Part shown: positions 28,201-40,500 of the stretch, piece after piece
Position numbering within the stretch: the first letter of the stretch is position 1
Layout: each line of letters begins with the position of its first letter
NCBI RefSeq assembly: GCF_043641665.1
Contig: NC_092191.1
Location: 13,981,501 to 14,045,500 of the forward strand
Origin: Enoplosus armatus
Taxonomy: Eukaryota; Chordata; Actinopteri; Centrarchiformes; Enoplosidae
Length of the DNA stretch: 64,000 nucleotides
Direction of reading: 5' to 3'
Notes under the pieces: generated by a model
What the model saw: only the letters and a program-made list of their open reading frames with translations
Told to the model about the DNA's origin: nothing
Database searches by the model: none
Position numbers and translations under genes: made by a program

Positions 28201-30630
28201 GTATTTTCTTAAACGGGAACTGCACTGATTTTACACATAAAAGTCTGTTTACAGGTCTTGGGGAGTACTTCTGCATGTGTGAAAATAGTTGTACAAAGCT
28301 TTTATGGCTCCAGAGGGAGCTTCTACTAACATAACAAATCCAAATCTCCAACCCAACTCTTGGCCGTCGAGTTGCATTGTGGGTAAGTGTGGCACCAGGT
28401 ATTGATAGGGAAGAAAAATGCGTGGAATGAAAAAGATATCTCTGGTTCTGTTTCTGATAATTCTCTCCATCATGAGTCAAACTACAATTATAAGAGTCCA
28501 TCCATCATTAGCTATACCATCCCTGACACTGAGGCGGGGTACACTCTGGACAGGTTGGCAGTCAATCACAGGGCTGACACATAGATACACAAAACCATTT
28601 ACGCTCACATTCACACCAATGAGTCACCAATGAACTTAACTTGCATGTCTTTGGACTGTGGGAAGAAACAAGAGCATCCAGATAGATCCCACACAGGAAT
28701 GGGGATAACATGCAAACTCCACACAGAAAACCAGCAGGTTTCAGGTTGCTAACCACTGCACCACTGCGACACTGTGTCATAGGAGTGCAATGTTAAATCC
28801 ATGGAGTACTCTGTGGAGGACACTGAGCCATCATGGACAGGGCCTACTTTGAGCACTTTTTCGGTACAACTATGTTTAAAAATGAGCACAAGTTTTATAA
28901 GACTGTTATTGTCCCAAACTTTAATATTAAAGATGGCAGTGATCCACATTTATCTTCTTGTGGTGACAGACAGTCACAGGTAAATTATTTAAAGATTTTG
29001 GCATAAAAGAAACAAGTCTGTACATTATACAAGTGTTATTGTATAATTCACACTTTTCATCGTGGTTGTCTTCTGTATGCACCGCATGTGAAAACAGGTT
29101 TTATCTGTGACTTGACCTCTAGCTGCCACAAAGACAAAATGTGTTTTCTACAACAGGAAGACTGAAACAGAAATGATCCATAACATGTACAACCACAGTG
29201 ACTGACACACACTCAGGTGATCCTACAGAGCCCAAATGTATTGTTACCTTTTATACAAACGATGCAGCGTTACATAATGTTGGTCCTATGTTGTATATAG
29301 ACGACAGCTCTTTTCAGAGAGCCATTTAGAAGCACACCGATCCTTATGGGCTTTGGTGAGTGAAGTCTGACCACACGTGGCTTATCACATACAGTATGTA
29401 AAACAATATAACCACTGTTGTCTATAAAAGATGTATTTATTTGATGAAAGAAACAGTGTTTCTGTTGCAGGCAGTAGCATTTTATCTTTTTTTTTTATCT
29501 ATTTCATACCATGTCACTAATGTGTTCTGAGGCCTGAGATCTCTGTGAACACACAGTATTATCCCAACTGAGTGTCGGAGCAGCACACGAGAATATTTTT
29601 TCCATACGCTCAAAATAATAATACTTTGAAAATATTGCACACTTTCATGACCCAGATGTTTTAATGCTGCTAAATTTAAAGTAATACAAGTCATTAGATT
29701 GGAAAAGCTAAATAAAAAAGCAAAGATCAAAGGAGGCACTCACATACATAAAAATCAAAGCAACATCAGGATGATTTCATGCACCAAACTAGCATGTTTC
29801 CATGCTTTGGTATAAGGTCAGTTCCATGGAAAGCATGAAAATATAGAATTTTTGCAGCTTGTCAAGGTGCTGTAGCACTGCTGTTCTAATAACAAAAAAA
29901 AAGCTTTTAGGTTGGAAAATGCACGGTGGCCACCCTTTAATGCAGTGCACTGGGGCCAGTCAAGATTTGCAGATGTCCTGAGGCACTTACTGCCAGGTTA
30001 GCGAGCTGTGCTATTGGGGAAGTCCAGGTCCTGTCTGATAGGAGGATTAAAGCCTCGGGTAGAGGTTTATGCCTTAATGACAGCTAGGGATGACTGGGCT
30101 GTGAGCGTTTTCGAGGAGTGTGTCCCATCAGCTCCGCAGACATTAAAGAAAGCCGATGAGTGCTTGTTTGGTGCTTGTGTGACAAGCGCAGGATTTGCTG
30201 TTCACCTGGTGAGCTTTTCAGAAAGGAATCCAAATCATCTGAGTGTGTGAAGAGAGGTTGTCTGTCAGTGTTAATGCTAATCAATGGTATCAGATATTGA
30301 GGTATGACTTTACAACTGTTGTCTTAGCAGAGGATGTTGTCTCTGGCATCAAAAAACATTAATAAAATAACTTGTGCAAGCAGTCATATGCTGCACACTG
30401 AATGTTCAAAATATTTACAGTTGCAATGCACTTCACAGAGAGATGAGCGTAATGAAACCAGTTGAAATCCCCCAAAATAGCAAAAATAATTAAATAATAA
30501 ATAACAAAATGACCTAGATCTTCCCTTTCCGACCCAACATCTTCATCACAACAAACAGGAGCAGAATGTTCAAAAAAAACAAAAAAAACCTAACAGTTCC
30601 CATTAATATGTAAACTGTGGCCCAGATGGC

Positions 30631-30678
<48 letters not shown>

Positions 30679-32081
30679 TGAAAACAAAACAAACAAACAT
30701 GATTCCTGTAAATTCAAACAGGTGACAAACAACTTGAGCCAAGATCAATGCAGACTTGCAGCCAGCAATGCCAAAGTGACGCAAGGCTACAAAAGCTGTT
30801 TAAGGCCATGAAACTGTTCCAGACGGCTGTTTTGCTGTCAGAGCAGCAGCCACTTAGCTTTCCTGTTAGAGCATAGAAAAATCAATTCATACAATCTGAG
30901 TTTATTTTCTTGCGAGTTTCTAACAAGCTATTGCCTTTATATGATAAACAACAAATTGTTATTTTTTTGCACTGGAGAGGCAGAACTTAACAAATTCTTC
31001 CTAAAATGCAACAAAAGAGAGGCGTAGTCAACACTGTTACTGTGGCGCACTGCTATAAAGTATACAGTATGTTCTAATTTTCATGGTACAGCATACTGTT
31101 TGTCAGTTAATACACGAGAAATGAATGTACTTTTCAATTTAGTTGTAACTTTGGGGCAGCGGAACAAGCTGTAAACATATTTATCACCTTTAGCAGACAC
31201 AAAACAACATTAGCATGAATTTGGAGTCGCGTTTGTGTCCATCTGATGAATGTCCAACATATAATAATATGGTTTGGTCTCCACTACCTCCTGAGAAAAA
31301 AAGCTGGCTCTTTAGCTGCTAATTGCCTCACCAGCTAGTCACTAACTTAGCTGTTGTAGCTGTCTCACCATTACTTACAATTTGCTCCAGCTGTGAGCTG
31401 CATTGTGGGACAATAGTGTCAGTAAACAACGCACTTAAAAATCAAGAGAATCTATGCTGCACGCTGGCATTTCACTTGATTTTGTCACATTTCCAGAATG
31501 AGCGCATTATGTACTAAAAACCCTGTTAGAATTAGTATCTCATACTGTACAGCGCTGGGATACTGACTGTATATGTCGAAGGATTTTTAACATGGGGGAG
31601 GCATTTTATCTTTATTATATCTCATGAGCAGCATTATGGCAGACAAAGCCATCACACAAACACTGACTCAGTGGGATCCCAAAAAGGAGCTGTGATGCTA
31701 TCGTACAAGTGCTTAATTTTAATTCACACTCTGTACTGCCTCTACTGTATTCAGCACTTATCTAAGCAAAACACCTTTCCACAGGCCTTTCTTTGGGACA
31801 TTGACATCTCTGGGCAGACAAAAATGGAATTTCTCTATGGGCTGAGCACAGCTGCTGCACTATTTAAAGGTCACAATAACCCAAGACTGATAAGCTCAAA
31901 ATTGTGGCACCCACAAGGACAAAATACAATTTAATAATGTGTTGTGGGCCGTGTGTGTACCTGCAGAATGGATAGTTGAAGCAAATACTCTACAGAGGTA
32001 ATACTTTAAAAACTAGCTGGTTTAAATGTGACAAGAGCAGAAATATGTCAAATTTATTCTAATTAAAAGGGACTTTTTTCT

Positions 32082-32117
<36 letters not shown>

Positions 32118-34504
32118 CAGAGTAGTCCACATCTCAGGACTCAGACTAGCAGACAGTATCAGCCATTGAAAATCCATTTCATGCCCCAAGGTTGTGAGAT
32201 GCTAATCAAGCTGTCTCATTAAACAGCAGAGGATAAATTCTACTTAAGCGATAATGAAAATGACTATGCTGATTATCTTAATCATATTTTTTGCTGAGTA
32301 AGTAGTGATCTCAACATGCAATTTCGAGACTTCCATAAGTGCGCTGTGAGTGTGTCATTTGTTTACATGTCAAAGCTGGACAGGTACAGATGTACCTCCT
32401 CTCCTCTCGTTAACCCTGTTTTCAAGGTTTCATCACTTTTTCGGAGGAGATTTAAGATAGAAAGTGACGGTAAGGTCACTGGAGCGGGACTCCAAGGCCA
32501 AATGTCTTTATCTTGACAGGCTGTAAAGCGACAAAAAACCTAATGTAGATTTTACAGAGAGTGGTGCACAAAACACACAAGTTGTCCCCTATGAATGATG
32601 CACACAACTACAGGCACAATCATCCCTCCAGGTTTTATCCAAATAGGTTGGTGGCAGCTGCAGCTTTACCAAGTCAGACATTTCAACTTATTCTGGTATC
32701 CTATCAACTAAATCCATACAACAGAACACACTGTAAAAACACACAATTCTAATGCTTATTCTAATGCAAGTAGCTAACAGTTCATTTCAGATGCTGACAG
32801 CTGAGAGTGAATTTATTATTCAGCGAGGAAAGGTAGTGTGACATGTACAATCTACTATTGATTTACAGATGCCTCGTTTGAGGGATGATTTTGTGAGAAA
32901 ATAAAATAGGGAAATACAATATACCAATCAAGATTTTACAGCGGTTGCAATGTTGCAGTTAAACCACCCACAAAGACTGATAATCCTAAAATTTACATTA
33001 CAGTATGCTCAGGCTCCACCATCTATATTTAACAGCAGCGACTACATTCTATTTAATTATATCATATGTTATAATATTACAATTAATTATGATGTTGTTA
33101 TTTTTGTAAAAGGATAATGACTTATGTGCTGATGTTCATAATCAGGCTTAATATTGGTTTTCCCTGTCAGCTGCAGGAAGTTATGTTTATTGTATTTTAT
33201 GCTATGAATGTACACTAAAGCTGTTGTTACTGTTTAATCTTTAACCTGGCAGCAAAGAGACCACAAATGAAACATTAGTTTTTAGCCATATTTGGAGCAA
33301 TACATGTATGCATTGTGCAAATTATAGTTATATTTTAATCACCTGCTTTTATATTTCAACCTACTTACACACATATTGCTTGATCATGTCATCTTGGTCA
33401 TATTAGTCTCTCGCTTTCTTGACACAGTTTCAGTCACATACTTGTTGTTTGAGCCTGGAGCCTGTTTTTGTTGGTATCATCATCAATAAAATGCTACCTC
33501 AACAATGAAACTACAGTGTATCACAGAACAGGACGAAACAGCAGACATTTTGGCTTGTCATCGCAGAGAGAGAAGCACAGGTCTGACTAAAAACATTAAT
33601 GAGAGCGCACAGTAAGCCAGGCCACAGAGCCAGCATGCACAGTACCAGAGCCCTGCAACTGGCCAATGAAATGCAGCCATCATTAACGTTATTAACAAGA
33701 CCAGGAGTGAAAACGGCCTGCAGTATGCATCCGTCCGTTTACCATAAAGAATGATTTCATCAGTACTGGTTGTTTCACTGTTCGGTGACATTAATCTTCC
33801 ACGTGTCACGTCGTCAAATCCAAAGCCATGCAGAAGAAGAATTCTCCCAAGGAATAATTTAATTACTTTGCATTTAATTACGTTGCAGTAAGATGGCAGC
33901 CGTAAGCACGAGTGGGCACTGTTGAAATGTGAAAGAACAGATTTATGACATTTTACACTTTGCTGTGCCACCAGTGACAGAAGGTAAGACCGGACATTAT
34001 TGAATAGGAGACGTGAGAAAATAGCTGTGACACAGGGTGAGGTTCGTAAGGGAAGTGAAATAAAACCAATTAGTTTGTGCCTCTCAGTGGGGCCAGATGT
34101 GTCAGAGTAAAAAGTCAAATGTATTGATCAGTGAAAGCTGGAAAGAATTCATATCTGTGCAGCCACCATGTTCAAACATTCTTCATAGCAGTAAGTCCAA
34201 TATTAATGTTTATCTCTGTTCAAGGCCAAAAACAAATGCAATGCAAAAGTGATATAGGAATGAATCTGTTTTCTCTAATCTGCCATGCAGCTGTTTGCAG
34301 ATGTTATACATACGTTAACATGCTTTCTTACACAGCATTATCAACATTTAAGAATAAACATGCAGTAAAATTGGTAACTGCTATTCTTATGTCTTGTTTA
34401 TACGTGAAAATTGTGTCATTTGTGTGTCAGAAATGAGTTTTGAACTGCGTGAGGCATTTGCTGTGTGGTGCATCTCACTCATCTTTCCAAGCTCTGCATC
34501 ACTT

Positions 34505-34558
<54 letters not shown>

Positions 34559-37500
34559 TTGCTGGCGTGCACTTGATCAAAGAGTTCCTTCTTGTGGCTA
34601 ATTACCATTAACTCAAAGTGCAGTGTTACCAAGATGTTTAAGATAGTGACACTGCAGTCTTGTGGGGTGCTGACTGTGCATTTAGGTCACAGAAGCTGTT
34701 GTTGGACAACTGCTCCGTCCCTCTGGACTGCACTGCTTACTTTGCAGAGCTGGCACTACAGAACCAGGATTTCCAGCCTCTATATTGTACCTGTGAATCT
34801 TTGTTTATGATCACAAGTATATTTTTTCACAACATATTTTGTTTTCTGAATATCTTTAGTTATCTATCTCAGTCCTTCTCAGGTTTTCATTAACCATCTG
34901 ATCAGGAGCTGACTCACACCTGGGACAGCAGGTGAATGCAATTAACCAGCAGGTGGGATAGAAACTCAGAATTTGCAGTCCACAGAATCAATATGACTGA
35001 CATAATTTGTAAGAGAGATATTGGGAGATAAGATCAGAGATACCTACAGCACAGGTACTGTATGTGTATATACTGCATCATGTCTCTTTATGAACCTTTA
35101 CAAACATTGCTGGTCTCTGAAAGAGCCATTCCCACAAATGTCCATCCCTTTAAATACAGTATGTAAGTTTTAGACAAAAAACACAATTAGGAAGTACTTT
35201 CGACTGAAACATGGTGTAACACTTAGAGACAGAAAATCCACTTAATGAGGCAGAAACACACGGACAGAAAGATATCCCTGAGTCATTGTGGGTCTCCTGT
35301 TTCCAAGAAATGGGCTCAATTGGCATTTTTTTATAGATTTGAAATCAATTTAATAGAGTGAGGAGTTCCTGAACACAGCTTAATTACTTTCTCAACACTG
35401 ATCCTGGGGAGGAAACAGCAAATTGATTTGTATGGAGTGTCCTGAGGGGCTCAGTGGGCTAAAGTACACCGTCTGTGCTCCTAAGGCGCAGTTAAATGTT
35501 CCTCGGCCCTCCTGACGTCCTCCTTTCTCTAGGCCTTCTCTAATAAGACAGACAAAACCAGTAAACTACATTTACATCGCATGAAATCGCATGAAATAGC
35601 TGTGAGATCATGAAACAAGATGTTGGGGCAGGAACTTGACTTGAGAGTGTGCAGGACAAAGACTGTAAAATGTGCGATACCTGTGTTTTGTTGAGGATCT
35701 CCTCTCCCTTTCTGAGTTAGTTTCTGTGTTAGAGAGTGTGCAAGCAACGGATGACCATATATGTTTGAGATTTTAGGAGAAGAGAGTGCTGATGATGAAT
35801 ATTGTTGCAAACTGACAGTGAAGAACAGCCCAGATAGCCCTGCAGTTTTAATATGATGGGAGAAAACCTATGATCAGATTTGAGGGGAGGAAGTTTTAAA
35901 GAGTTTGTACGCTCCAAAACAAGATGCATCAGCAAAACAATTTTAAGGAAGATAAATGACTAAGGTTTTAATATAAACATAAAAAATGTTTGGGTTGTTT
36001 TTGGCATAGATAGTGAAACACTCAGAGACTCAAATGCAGGAGTGGCAGCTTTGTTTTATGGGACCTTAATGTTAATAGTCTTTAGCTACTCATGGATGCC
36101 AAGAATTCTATGTCATTATAAATCCTTATTTTCATTAGACTACCATGTAATGAAATGCAGTTGAGAGGCGGCGAGTATCAGTTAAGTATTCTGACAAATC
36201 ACTTTTATCATATATCTCAAAATGAATAACACGCACTTTCAGATAAGATTTTAAAGGGTTTGTTTAAAAACAACACACAGATTAAGAACTAATTATAATG
36301 TTTTACACTCTCTTTTTTACTGTCATCTTGATAAATCACTTGAAACATCTGACATGAATGTAATAAATGATGACATTTGTTTCCACAATGACAGCTGGAC
36401 ACAGAGAAATATTGCATTTAAAAGAAAAAAATGATACAGACAGTAAAGCACAGAGAACATGACTCCTTGTATAGATACATAGATTTATATGCATATGCTG
36501 GATCTTGTTCACCTGCTGTTACAAAACATATGCAGTATATACTGTCCTTGCAGAGTGGGATAAATAATCAATATACTATATTGAAATATGTTCTGTTGCA
36601 ATCTGTGCTGCTACACTGATGCCATTAGTCTTAGCTGCCTGTTGCATGAATGCAAAAAGTCAGTGGGGCAGGTTTCCTTGATTACAGTGGCAGTAAAGCC
36701 TTTTGGTTCCCCACAAACAGCTGTGTGTTGTTGCTTAGCTGCCTGATGGAGCAGCCTCATTAGGCTACATTTCAAACTTTGTCAGTACTGACGTTGCATA
36801 ACTCAGAATAACGCGTACTGTGTCACAGAGTGATTTATGGTCATTGTTCTTCACTGTACCCTTGAGTGCTTTAGTGCACTAAAAACTTTCTTTTCTGATG
36901 ACTACATCAAAATAAACAGACACTGCCTGATGACTTTCTATTAGCCTGTTTGAGGCTCAGTGGGATTTTCAGTGCCAAAAAGTGTTTGTGTGAAGGGTGG
37001 AGCAGGTGAAGCTAGAGTGCCCCATCCACCGATTGACAGATAAAATGAATGAAACGATAATACACAGTTTTAGTGTTTTTCAAATGTAGCCATGCTCCTC
37101 TTGCAGTTTAACTGTTGTGGTCATTTTTACTGATTGGATTCTTCCACCGAAAATAAAATATTGGACCCTAAAAGGTGTTTTTGTTAGCAAAGACGTGGTT
37201 GTTGTGTCTCTTACCTTTGGATACTGTTGGATTGGAATGAGGACTCTTTCGGAGAGCTTGATATTTTTATTGCTGATGATATCTAGGTATTTCTTCATGT
37301 CAACATCTTTTCCCAATTCATCACCGTCATACTTTTCAATCTCTGCAGAAAAACAAAATAAAGACACAGATAAGAAGATGATTTGTTTGTTATGTAACTG
37401 AAAAAGCATCAGTCAACATCTTCAAGTTGGCTTCAGAGCCAGCTGCAGCATGACAGCCAAATAGTGTAACGTCAGGCAGGGGGCACATTAGGAGAAATGT

Positions 37501-40500
37501 AACTATGCATTGCATCACACAGAGAATATTTTGCTGATTATTTTGTGTCTTAGCTGTAAATGTACTCATATTGCAAACTTAATGATTTGAGATTATCCCG
37601 CTGACTCCTGATACGTCCTTTTACATTGGGCCTGTAATCTCATGATCCAGTAATTCCAATCAAAATAACAACAGAGGCAAACAGTCACACTTGGCTCGCT
37701 GTGCCTCACTTCACTGCAAACGGAGCTCTCGTGGGCTGTCAGCAGTCTCTGATCCCCACACAGCACAGGGCTTACCCAGATGGCGGATTAAACATGTAAA
37801 ACGTTTGATATTATCGGGTAAAAGTCAAGCGGGGTTGGTTAAGATTAGATCTGTGAACTCTCGTATTATGATCATATTTGCAGATCATTGGTTCCAATCA
37901 AACTGCAGTATTTCTCCTTATAGTGTGCAAGATGGGCAAATCATGTGCAAATTGGCCCAATGGTCCTCTCGTGTGTCCCCAGCCTTATTGCGATAAAATG
38001 AGAGCTGAGAGGTGGATATTAACTGTCCGGTTAAGCTTGACAGGAACAGTACAGTCCCTGAACACCCTGAACAGTGATTCTTCTTGATAGACCTAAAACA
38101 CTCACAATACATTAAGTGCTCTGAAAATGAAGCTATCTGTTGTTCACCTAGTGGGGATCCTCCTCTGTTGCTAATTAACACTCAGTGGAATTAATCAATC
38201 TGCAACACAGTTGCTGGACAATAAAAAGATGTTCCTGAGCGAGGCAGAGAACGAGTCACCGACCCCTCCTGAGCTGCTTTATTGAAACTCAAGAGTTCAT
38301 TTAGACTGGAGCACTTCACCCTTATCAGAGCTGCCAACAGACAGCGGACAAAGCCGTGAGGATAAAAACAGCTCTGGCCAATTGCACATTTCATTACGGA
38401 GCAGACGTTTGGACAAATAAATGGCCAAAATGTTTTATCCCTGCTTTATCCCATAGTTATAAATTTGAATGAATGCATTTCTCTCTTTTTGCAAATGTTC
38501 ACTAAGGAAGGAGACTGACTACTAATAGAAATACGTCCGCATAAGTGGCTGAACATCTCAGAATTTGACTAGTTATCAGTTTGTGTGGAAATTGTATTGC
38601 CTTGTTGGAAAAGTGTTCTAGTTTATGTTATACGAAGGGTCCTTCTGAGACTTTTCCTTGACGTGACCTTGTGGACATCCATAACTCCAGCTTAATGATC
38701 CCTCTGTTCCAGGCAGTTCCAACATTCACTCATTACAGTTTCTTGTGGACAGTGGTTTCAGTTTTACGCCATGAATTAAGGTCATTTGTTTGATATTGCT
38801 ATTGTCTGTGAAATCACAGACCAAACTCCAACAGCTTGAAAGGACACGGTTTCTTCCAGCGAGTCACAATCTCTCTGATTGTGCCTGATTGTCCGAGGAA
38901 GATCATTTAAATTGGAACACGTTGTCTCCACTTCTTTGCAGTCTCTCTCTGAGACAAATCTCTCAAAAGCTGCAAAACTAAAAATGAGAGGTCATCAAAG
39001 CGGAAGAGTGCAAATGAATGAATGTTTAAAAATGCTTTTTAGGTTATTAAGTATGTAGAAGTCAGGTGTCTGCTTTCTTTAGCCACTCAAATCAGACACT
39101 ATAATTTGATCACATCATTTATGTCAAAAACATACACAGGTGTATTTTCATCTCCCACAATGAGGCAGTAATGGAAAGGACAGTGTCAGGTAAACCCAGT
39201 GAACTCCGTGAACTGGTCATGCTCACTCACACCACCATCACCAGTCGCTGGGTACAGAATGTACCTGAAACCTCTCGCTGAAATCACAGGTAAACAGATT
39301 GAGAGATCCCTCCAACCTTTTATTCCCATCAACACTTGGAAATTCACACCTCCTTATGTGACACTTTCACGCAAAGACTGGTGTCCCGGTATGGCAGGAG
39401 CTTCCAAAATGTGCCTTTTTAAAAATAGCATTTATGTGCCTGAGGAGATGAATCAAGCACAACCTGTGGTGTGCAAACACTGGCATATTTTGAAACTAGC
39501 TCTGCTTTATATACAGTAGACAGGGTGCTGTAAAGCGACCAGCTGAAAATATAAATACAGTATATATACAGTACATAAGGTGGAAAACGTGTTTTTAGCC
39601 ACACTAGTAGTCAGTTGGTCCACCACTTCCTGAATCCTGAATCAAATATCTAAACAACTATTGGATGGATTGCTATGAAATGATTGTAACAACTGATGGT
39701 GATCCCTTGACCTTTCCTCTATCACCAACATCAGGTAAAATTTCACCTTGTCCACTACTTTGTCCTCATTTTATGATCAAATTCCTGCGCATCTACTGAC
39801 ACTCCCATCATCAGCTGTACTCTGTGTTTAGTGCTAACTGGCAAATGTTAGCATGCTATGCTCCATACGATGGTCCACAAAACAAGATTGGAGCCGCCTT
39901 AGAAGAATTGTGAGTGAAGGCAGGCGTGAGAGGTTTGGGTGGATGGATGGGTCAACAACACATTGGACCTTGACATGGCAGACTGCTGTTTGTTTCCTAA
40001 AGACTGTCAACGTTGGTTTCTATAACCATGACCACGATCTTTCCCTAACCTTAATAATATGGTTATTAATGTAACCATGGCGACGAAGCTCCTTAACTAA
40101 TTAGTTATTTTAACCTTGATATCTCCCTGTTTTTGTGCCTGAACCTAACCAAACTCAACTTTAGCATTGCCATCATAGATGGATATATTTTTTTTAACTG
40201 TGATTTGAAACAGTTTTGGACGCCGCTGTGTGTCGCTCTAGAGGGCATGGACAAACAATGTATTTTGTTGTTTAATTTTGAGGACTTGTTGCTGTTGTTT
40301 GAGAGAGTACTCATGAGTGCTCATGGTAAAGTCCCAGTTCCAGGTTTCACCAAACACCTTTTTCTTGATCTTGATCTTGATTTTCAAAGATTAGTTCTGG
40401 ACTTGAGAAATTGTTTTGGAACATGTTTTCATTGTGAGGTGTTTCAAATGGGCATAATGTTCATATCATCTGAATAAAGTAATGATGTTTTTATAGCCCG

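Larger units (their letters stand above)
26272..37214 (-). other. khdrbs2 intron 2
   Basis: A 10.9-kb intron holding repeat copies at 28205-28400, 28515-28776 and 31148-31425, and microsatellites at 30633-30675, 32085-32115 and 34509-34554. It also contains the longest unexplained open frame in the window (33558-34118, minus) and a cysteine-patterned frame at 34660-34893 (plus). Elsewhere nothing was recognised. Confidence 0.75.

Noticed and set aside
34387..34632. Minus-strand frame with a long Arg-Glu repeat
   Set aside because: It is the translation of the (CT)n microsatellite at 34509-34554.
40133..40477. 114-codon plus-strand frame
   Set aside because: It follows a dispersed repeat and contains a simple repeat (CTTGATCTTGATCTTGATTTT); no recognisable protein content.
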